Below, one piece after another: positions 52,412-57,322 of a DNA stretch of 57,322 nucleotides (position 1 is the first letter of the stretch; each line of letters starts with the position of its first letter). The notes beneath the pieces are model-generated. The model did not search any database. It was not told where the DNA came from and saw only the letters and a program-made list of their open reading frames with translations. This stretch comes from an uncultured Bacteroides sp. (GTDB lineage Bacteria > Bacteroidota > Bacteroidia > Bacteroidales > Bacteroidaceae), in contig NZ_CABUHK010000027.1 of assembly GCF_902491285.1 (NCBI RefSeq), positions 1 to 57,322 of the forward strand, read 5' to 3'. Made by a program: the position numbers and the translations under genes.

Positions 52412-52419
52412 CAAAGTTA
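52412..52419 (-). promoter_or_regulatory. Bacteroides -7 box TAACTTTG for fabD
   Basis: Minus-strand TAnnTTTG match 36 nt upstream of the chosen fabD start, in the thiD-fabD gap. Confidence 0.65.
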
Positions 52420-52426
52420 CGTATTT

Positions 52427-53263
52427 TTATGATACGACCGCACAAAATGTACACATTTGTGCAATGGAGTCGGGAAAATGCCATAGCGGACCGTTGCCGT
52501 GACCGATGTGCAAATCCTTTCCTGCAATGATAGCCTGGGTGATATAAGTCTTGGCATGCTGGATGGAGTCCCGTATGGGATAACCTTTTGCCAGGCAGGT
52601 AGCAATGGCGGAGGAGAGGGTACAGCCTGTTCCGTGCAGATTGTTGCTTTCTACTTTTTTCTCCTTATATATATGGTATATAAATTCGGCTGTGTGCAGA
52701 AGGTCGAACATGACATCTCCTTCCAGATGCCCGCCTTTTACTAAAACGCTTGTATGGAAATTCTCCGTCAATATTTTGGCTGCTTCCTGCATCTCCTGGA
52801 TGTTATGGATACTTTTGCCTGTGAGTACAGTCGCTTCGTCAATATTGGGCGTAATTAAAGTAGCAAGTGGCAGTAACTCCTTTTTTATTTCTTCTATGGT
52901 TTCGTCCGTCATCAGTTTTCGTCCGCTGGTAGATACCATCACTGGGTCATACACGACATATTCCGGTGTGTATTTTCGCAGGCAATCGGCAATGGCATGT
53001 ACAGTCTGAATATCATGCACCATTCCTATTTTTATGGAGACAGGCTGAAGGTCTTCCATCACAGCCTCTATTTGCCCGCGGACAATTTCAGGGGACATAG
53101 CCTGCACGGCACGTACTCCCAAAGTGTTTTGTATGGTAACTGCGGTGATAGCCGATGCCGCATATCCGCCTAAGGCCGAGATTGTTTTTATATCTGCCTG
53201 GATACCTGCACCACCCGAACAATCGGAACCGGCAATAGATAAAATGACTGGATGAGATTCCAT
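52427..53263 (-). CDS. thiD: Hydroxymethylpyrimidine (phosphate) kinase
   Basis: This 278-residue ribokinase-fold enzyme phosphorylates HMP and HMP-P for thiamine synthesis. It has VILSIAGSDCSGGAGIQADI, YAASAITAVTIQNTLGV, VYDPVMVSTSGRKLM, TPNIDEATVLTG, VLVKGGHLEGD and NLHGTGCTLSSAIATCLAKG with catalytic Cys/anion hole. Length is normal. No TPP riboswitch is visible upstream and no other thi genes are in the window; it may work as a salvage kinase. Confidence 0.95.
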   Translation of the reverse strand: MESHPVILSIAGSDCSGGAGIQADIKTISALGGYAASAITAVTIQNTLGVRAVQAMSPEIVRGQIEAVMEDLQPVSIKIGMVHDIQTVHAIADCLRKYTPEYVVYDPVMVSTSGRKLMTDETIEEIKKELLPLATLITPNIDEATVLTGKSIHNIQEMQEAAKILTENFHTSVLVKGGHLEGDVMFDLLHTAEFIYHIYKEKKVESNNLHGTGCTLSSAIATCLAKGYPIRDSIQHAKTYITQAIIAGKDLHIGHGNGPLWHFPDSIAQMCTFCAVVS

Positions 53264-53288
53264 TTTAGTTTTTTTAATATTTACTCTA

Positions 53289-53296
53289 CAAAGATA
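53289..53296 (-). promoter_or_regulatory. Bacteroides -7 box TATCTTTG for thiD
   Basis: Minus-strand TAnnTTTG match 26 nt upstream of the thiD ATG. Confidence 0.65.
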
Positions 53297-53403
53297 GAAT
53301 AAAAAACGATAAGGTACAAAATGATATATCGTCTAAAGTACAATAAGTGCCTTTGTTGCCGTCCACTGGAACTCATATGAAAAGTACTGATAATAAAGCG
53401 CAA

Positions 53404-53419
53404 ATATAGTTTTTGTACT
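53404..53419 (+). promoter_or_regulatory. Candidate sugar-regulator operator, copy 1
   Basis: ATATAGTTTTTGTACT here matches the 16-nt sequence at 54368-54383 in 15 of 16 positions. It lies in the thiD/NUDIX-regulator spacer, about 200 nt before the regulator start. Shared placement upstream of the regulator and of xylB suggests a binding site. Confidence 0.45.
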
Positions 53420-53449
53420 TTATACAATTACTCACCCCCGAAACAGCTA

Positions 53450-53515
53450 AAATACATATTGTAAATCAGAAGATAACACTAAGTGTTGATATTGTATAAT
53501 ATATGATATGTATTT
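53450..53515. repeat. Nested dyad symmetry upstream of the NUDIX regulator
   Basis: Arms AAATACATAT (53450-53459) and ATATGTATTT (53506-53515) flank a centred palindrome AACACTAAGTGTT (53475-53487). Both share nearly the same centre of symmetry (about 53481-53483). Besides the operator and promoter listed separately, the spacer 53264-53604 shows nothing else. Confidence 0.55.
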
Positions 53516-53551
53516 GTGTGAAAAACAATGTTTTATAGCATATATGTGAAT

Positions 53552-53583
53552 TTTGTTTTGGTGGCATTTCCCCTCTATATTTG
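53552..53583 (+). promoter_or_regulatory. Promoter of the NUDIX regulator (TTTG - 20 nt - TATATTTG)
   Basis: TTTG at 53552-53555 and TATATTTG at 53576-53583, spaced by 20 nt, match the Bacteroides -33/-7 consensus. The -7 box ends 21 nt before the ATG at 53605. Confidence 0.75.
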
Positions 53584-53604
53584 CATCGTCTTAAAGAAAC
53601 GGAT

Positions 53605-54336
53605 ATGCAGAATATACAGAAAAATACCCCTTTGGCAAATAATCACATATCAGTAGACTGTGTGGTGATTGGTTTTGACGGAGAACAATTGAAAGTATTG
53701 CTTGTAAAGCGTGCAGGTGAAGAAAACGGCGAGGTATATCACGATATGAAACTTCCCGGAAGCCTTATATATATGGATGAAGATTTAGACGAAGCTGCGC
53801 AACGTGTATTATTTGAACTGACAGGACTTAAGAATGTGAATCTGATGCAGTTCAAAGCATTCGGCTCTAAGAACAGAACCAGCAATCCTAAAGATGTACG
53901 TTGGCTGGAACGTGCCATGCAGTCGAGGGTGGAACGTATTGTGACTATCGCTTATTTGTCAATGGTGAAGATTGACCGTACGCTGGATAAGAACCTGGAT
54001 GAGCATCAGGCTTGTTGGATTGCTCTGAGAGATGTTAAAACGCTGGCTTTCGACCATAACTTGATTATCCGCGAAGCGATGACTTATATCCGCCAATTCG
54101 TGGAGTTCAATCCCTCCATATTATTCGAACTGCTTCCGCGTAAATTTACGGCTGCACAGTTGAGAACTCTTTTTGAGTTGGTATATGACAAAGCAGTGGA
54201 TGTGCGCAATTTCCATAAGAAAATAGCCATGATGGAATATGTGGTTCCTTTGGAAGAAAAGCAGCAGGGAGTGGCTCATCGTGCCGCCCGTTATTATAAG
54301 TTCGATAAGAAAATATATAATAAGGTGAGACGGTAA
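53605..54336 (+). CDS. xylR: NUDIX-type transcriptional regulator, probably of xylose use
   Basis: This protein of 243 residues has an N-terminal NUDIX-like domain (ISVDCVVIGFDGEQLKVLLV, KLPGSLIYMDEDLDEAAQRV) and a C-terminal winged helix (LPRKFTAAQLRTLFELVYDK, FHKKIAMMEYVVPLEEKQ). The NUDIX box is degenerate (G-x-L-x-x-x-E-D-L-D-E-A-A instead of GG...REL.EE), so it binds a ligand without hydrolysis, as in NrtR/AraR-type regulators of Bacteroides. It sits directly upstream of xylB and xylA and likely responds to xylose or xylulose. The symbol follows that inference. I start at ATG 53605; TTG 53581 lies inside the promoter. Confidence 0.85.
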   Translation: MQNIQKNTPLANNHISVDCVVIGFDGEQLKVLLVKRAGEENGEVYHDMKLPGSLIYMDEDLDEAAQRVLFELTGLKNVNLMQFKAFGSKNRTSNPKDVRWLERAMQSRVERIVTIAYLSMVKIDRTLDKNLDEHQACWIALRDVKTLAFDHNLIIREAMTYIRQFVEFNPSILFELLPRKFTAAQLRTLFELVYDKAVDVRNFHKKIAMMEYVVPLEEKQQGVAHRAARYYKFDKKIYNKVRR

Positions 54337-54354
54337 GAAGAAGCTATATGTTAT

Positions 54355-54377
54355 AAAACTATACCTTATATAGTTTT
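54355..54377. promoter_or_regulatory. 9-bp dyad before xylB
   Basis: AAAACTATA at 54355-54363 is the exact reverse complement of TATAGTTTT at 54369-54377, loop CCTTA. It overlaps operator copy 2. It could be a weak terminator of the regulator gene or a two-half-site operator. Confidence 0.45.
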
Positions 54378-54383
54378 CGTACT
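54368..54383 (+). promoter_or_regulatory. Candidate sugar-regulator operator, copy 2
   Basis: ATATAGTTTTCGTACT, 15/16 identical to 53404-53419, lies 55 nt before the xylB ATG. Downstream, 54398-54435 contains imperfect repeats of AAATCGTAAAT. Confidence 0.5.
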
Positions 54384-54438
54384 AAACAGCCGTTCATTTA
54401 AATCGTAAATAGTAAATCGTTAAATCGTAAATAAAATT

Positions 54439-55962
54439 ATGTTTCTATTAGGCTATGACATAGGTAGCTCGTCTGTAAAAGCGAGCCTGGTAAATGCTGA
54501 AACAGGCAAATGTGTATCATCGGCATTTTTCCCGAAGACGGAAGCGAATATTATCGCAGTGAATCCCGGATGGGCAGAACAAGACCCGGAGAGTTGGTGG
54601 GAGAACTTGAAGCTGGCTACGCAGGCTATTATGACTGAATCGGGCGTAAGCGCTGCCGAGATTAAAGCTATCGGTATCTCTTATCAGATGCACGGATTGG
54701 TATGCGTTGATAAGAATCAGCACGTGTTGCGTCCTGCTATTATTTGGTGTGACTCTCGTGCTGTGCCTTATGGACAGAAAGCATTTGAGACAATCGGAGA
54801 GGAGAAATGTCTTTCTCACTTGTTGAACTCGCCGGGTAACTTTACAGCGTCCAAATTGGCATGGATTAAGGCAAACGAACCTGCCATCTATGAGCAGATT
54901 TACAAAATAATGCTGCCGGGAGATTATATCGCCATGAAACTGAGCGGTGAAATCTGTACGACAGTTTCCGGACTTTCGGAAGGTATGTTCTGGGATTTCA
55001 AGAACAACCGGGTAGCTGATTTCCTAATGGATTACTACGGATTCGATTCGTCGCTGATAGCGGATATTAAACCTACTTTTGCAGAGCAGGGTCGTGTCAA
55101 TGCTGCGACAGCCAAAGAGTTAGGTTTGAAAGAAGGCACTCCGATAACATACCGTGCCGGTGACCAGCCTAATAATGCCCTTTCTTTGAATGTGTTTAAT
55201 CCGGGTGAGATAGCTTCTACGGCAGGAACATCGGGAGTGGTTTATGGAGTAAACGGCGAAGTAAATTATGACCCCCAATCACGTGTCAATACTTTTGCGC
55301 ATGTCAATCATTCAATAGATCAGACCCGTTTGGGAGTATTGCTTTGTATCAATGGAACAGGCATTCTTAATTCGTGGGTAAAACGGAACATTGCTCCCGA
55401 AGGAATATCTTATAATGAAATGAATGTATTGGCGTCCAAAGCTCCTATCGGCAGTGCGGGAATCAGTATTCTGCCGTTTGGTAACGGTGCCGAACGTATG
55501 CTGAATAATAAGGAAATAGGTTGCAGTATTCGCGGGCTGGACTTCAATATGCATGGCAAGCATCATATTATTCGTGCGGCTCAGGAAGGTATTGTGTTCT
55601 CCTTTAAATATGGTATTGATATTATGGAACAGATGGGGATTCCTGTGAAGATGATTCATGCGGGACATGCCAATATGTTTTTGAGTCCTATTTTCCGTGA
55701 TACTTTGGCGGGAGTGACAGGAGCTACTATCGAGCTTTATGATACAGACGGTTCCGTAGGTGCTGCGAAAGGTGCGGGTATTGGCGCAGGTATCTACAAA
55801 GACAATAATGAAGCATTTGCTACACTCGACAAACTGGATGTGATTGAGCCCAATGTGGCTAAACGTCAGGAATATGCGGACGCATATGCTAAATGGAAAT
55901 ATCGCCTTGAAAAATCAATGGCAGGCAAAATACCGGCTCCGTTTTTTTCTTCAGATAAGTAA
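54439..55962 (+). CDS. xylB: Xylulokinase
   Basis: This 507-residue FGGY-family kinase phosphorylates D-xylulose to xylulose-5-phosphate. [20 protein letters not shown] is the phosphate-binding loop of the ASKHA fold, [20 protein letters not shown] and AIIWCDSRA contain the substrate-binding MHG and catalytic D region, and [12 protein letters not shown] plus [20 protein letters not shown] are the ATP-domain signatures. Xylose isomerase follows after 41 nt in one operon. Length is typical. Confidence 0.96.
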   Translation: MFLLGYDIGSSSVKASLVNAETGKCVSSAFFPKTEANIIAVNPGWAEQDPESWWENLKLATQAIMTESGVSAAEIKAIGISYQMHGLVCVDKNQHVLRPAIIWCDSRAVPYGQKAFETIGEEKCLSHLLNSPGNFTASKLAWIKANEPAIYEQIYKIMLPGDYIAMKLSGEICTTVSGLSEGMFWDFKNNRVADFLMDYYGFDSSLIADIKPTFAEQGRVNAATAKELGLKEGTPITYRAGDQPNNALSLNVFNPGEIASTAGTSGVVYGVNGEVNYDPQSRVNTFAHVNHSIDQTRLGVLLCINGTGILNSWVKRNIAPEGISYNEMNVLASKAPIGSAGISILPFGNGAERMLNNKEIGCSIRGLDFNMHGKHHIIRAAQEGIVFSFKYGIDIMEQMGIPVKMIHAGHANMFLSPIFRDTLAGVTGATIELYDTDGSVGAAKGAGIGAGIYKDNNEAFATLDKLDVIEPNVAKRQEYADAYAKWKYRLEKSMAGKIPAPFFSSDK

Positions 55963-56003
55963 TTGACAATATAAATAATAACCATTTAAAAATAAAAAGA
56001 ATT

Positions 56004-57320
56004 ATGGCAACAAAAGAATTTTTCCCGGGAATTGAAAAGATTAAGTTCGAAGGTAAAGATAGTAAGAACCCGATGGCATTCCGTTACTACGATGCTGAAA
56101 AGGTAATTAACGGTAAGAAGATGAAAGATTGGTTGAGGTTCTCTATGGCATGGTGGCATACGTTGTGTGCAGAAGGCGGCGACCAATTCGGTGGCGGAAC
56201 AAAACAATTCCCTTGGAATAGCAATGCAGACGCTATTCAGGCTGCTAAAGATAAAATGGATGCAGGTTTCGAATTCATGCAGAAAATGGGTATCGAATAC
56301 TACTGTTTCCATGATGTAGACTTGGTATCCGAAGGTACAAGCATTGAAGAATACGAAGCCAACCTGAAAGAAATCGTAGCTTACGCAAAGCAGAAACAAG
56401 CTGAAACAGGTATCAAACTGTTATGGGGTACTGCCAATGTATTCGGTCATGCGCGTTATATGAACGGTGCTGCTACTAATCCTGATTTTGACGTTGTAGC
56501 CCGTGCTGCCGTTCAGATTAAGAATGCTATTGACGCTACTATCGAACTTGGTGGTCAGAATTATGTGTTTTGGGGTGGACGTGAAGGTTATATGTCTCTT
56601 TTGAACACTGACCAGAAACGTGAAAAAGAACATCTCGCTCAAATGCTGACTATCGCTCGCGACTATGCCCGTGCCCGTGGTTTCAAAGGTACTTTCCTGA
56701 TTGAACCGAAACCGATGGAACCGACTAAACATCAGTATGACGTAGACACAGAAACCGTAATCGGCTTCTTGAAAGCTCATGGTCTGGATAAAGATTTCAA
56801 AGTGAATATTGAAGTAAACCATGCAACTTTGGCAGGTCATACTTTCGAACACGAACTGGCAGTAGCAGTAGACAATGGTATGTTGGGGTCTATCGACGCT
56901 AACCGTGGTGACTATCAGAATGGTTGGGATACAGACCAGTTCCCGATTGACAACTACGAACTGACTCAGGCTATGATGCAGATTATCCGCAACGGTGGAT
57001 TGGGCAACGGTGGAACAAACTTCGATGCTAAGACTCGTCGTAACTCTACCGACTTGGAAGATATCTTCATCGCTCACATTGCAGGTATGGACGCCATGGC
57101 GCGTGCATTGGAAAGTGCAGCAGCTCTGTTGAACGAATCTCCATACAAGAAAATGCTAGCTGACCGTTACGCTTCATTTGATGGCGGTAAAGGTAAGGAA
57201 TTTGAAGACGGCAAGTTGTCTTTGGAAGATGTGGTTGCTTATGCTAAAGCAAACGGTGAACCGAAGCAGACTAGCGGTAAACAAGAACTTTATGAAGCAA
57301 TTCTGAATATGTATTGCTAA
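56004..57320 (+). CDS. xylA: Xylose isomerase
   Basis: This 438-residue TIM-barrel enzyme interconverts xylose and xylulose using two divalent metals. Motifs include [33 protein letters not shown] (catalytic His and Asp), [30 protein letters not shown] (metal Glu), [20 protein letters not shown] and [19 protein letters not shown]. The family is class II, about 440 residues. The stop is 2 nt before the window edge, so a downstream transporter gene cannot be seen. Confidence 0.98.
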   Translation: MATKEFFPGIEKIKFEGKDSKNPMAFRYYDAEKVINGKKMKDWLRFSMAWWHTLCAEGGDQFGGGTKQFPWNSNADAIQAAKDKMDAGFEFMQKMGIEYYCFHDVDLVSEGTSIEEYEANLKEIVAYAKQKQAETGIKLLWGTANVFGHARYMNGAATNPDFDVVARAAVQIKNAIDATIELGGQNYVFWGGREGYMSLLNTDQKREKEHLAQMLTIARDYARARGFKGTFLIEPKPMEPTKHQYDVDTETVIGFLKAHGLDKDFKVNIEVNHATLAGHTFEHELAVAVDNGMLGSIDANRGDYQNGWDTDQFPIDNYELTQAMMQIIRNGGLGNGGTNFDAKTRRNSTDLEDIFIAHIAGMDAMARALESAAALLNESPYKKMLADRYASFDGGKGKEFEDGKLSLEDVVAYAKANGEPKQTSGKQELYEAILNMYC

Positions 57321-57322
57321 TT

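Noticed and set aside
52377..52484. N-terminal extension of fabD by 36 codons
   Set aside because: The extension spans the TAACTTTG promoter box and overlaps the thiD 3' end; FabD proteins begin at the MKAFVFPGQG segment.
54398..54436. AAATCGTAAAT-like repeats before xylB
   Set aside because: They are imperfect A/T-rich repeats of about 11 nt, of a kind seen in many Bacteroides spacers; no clear function.

Overview
The window looks like chromosome of a gut Bacteroides, most likely of the B. thetaiotaomicron/ovatus group. Evidence: a SusC/SusD pair with an ECF sigma/FecR switch, an S-type sulfatase, a GH2 enzyme, a HU/'smalltalk' pair, a NUDIX-type sugar regulator next to xylBA, and many promoters with the Bacteroides -7 box TAnnTTTG. 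From memory, unverified, the gene order recalls the BT_0740-BT_0793 stretch of B. thetaiotaomicron.

Layout. 1-900: debris of a glycan-biosynthesis locus (a PIG-L deacetylase N-terminus joined to a glycosyltransferase C-terminus). 935-2700: a higBA toxin-antitoxin pair, a HU-like protein and a 32-residue smalltalk peptide, bracketed by two near-identical terminator-containing direct repeats. 2765-5894: a three-gene unit of DUF262 protein, OLD/DUF3696-like ATPase and an unrecognised protein, a good candidate defence system. 5993-10794: housekeeping operon for PBP1A, a HPPK-like protein, KdsB and a zinc-motif-less M16 protein. 10833-12049: secreted 14-repeat MORN protein; prs converges on it. 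13191-19819: a giant double sensor kinase, its response regulator and an AbgT transporter.

19884-30539: a polysaccharide utilisation locus with ECF sigma, FecR anti-sigma, SusC with STN domain, SusD, sulfatase and GH2, probably for a sulfated host glycan. A tRNA-Arg(TCT) follows on the opposite strand. 30911-36857: TPR protein, pabB and pabC for folate, DUF2461, YhcH-like protein, glycogen branching enzyme. 36929-40107 (minus): PepSY-like protein, intracellular GH13 and patatin. 40225-43247 (minus): an unusual operon of an ECF-type S component, a Tat-exported DUF362 protein and a NapG/NapH-like membrane ferredoxin. Upstream lies a five-unit tandem array of GTTTC/GAAAC dyads with an exact 22-nt period.

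43491-51328: Ogt methyltransferase, DUF4846 protein, glutamine synthetase, a decayed hotdog-thioesterase-like gene, an outer-membrane protein, a LytS/LytTR-type system (one kinase lacks its histidine and the regulator has an in-frame amber stop), and an RRM RNA-binding protein. 51489-57320: fabD and thiD on the minus strand, then a NUDIX-family regulator with xylB and xylA. A 16-nt motif upstream of both the regulator and xylB is a candidate operator.

Several start codons were moved inward from the longest open frame where the extension was a TTG/GTG read-through of promoter sequence; these are noted per gene. All identifications come from reading the translated sequence, without database searches.
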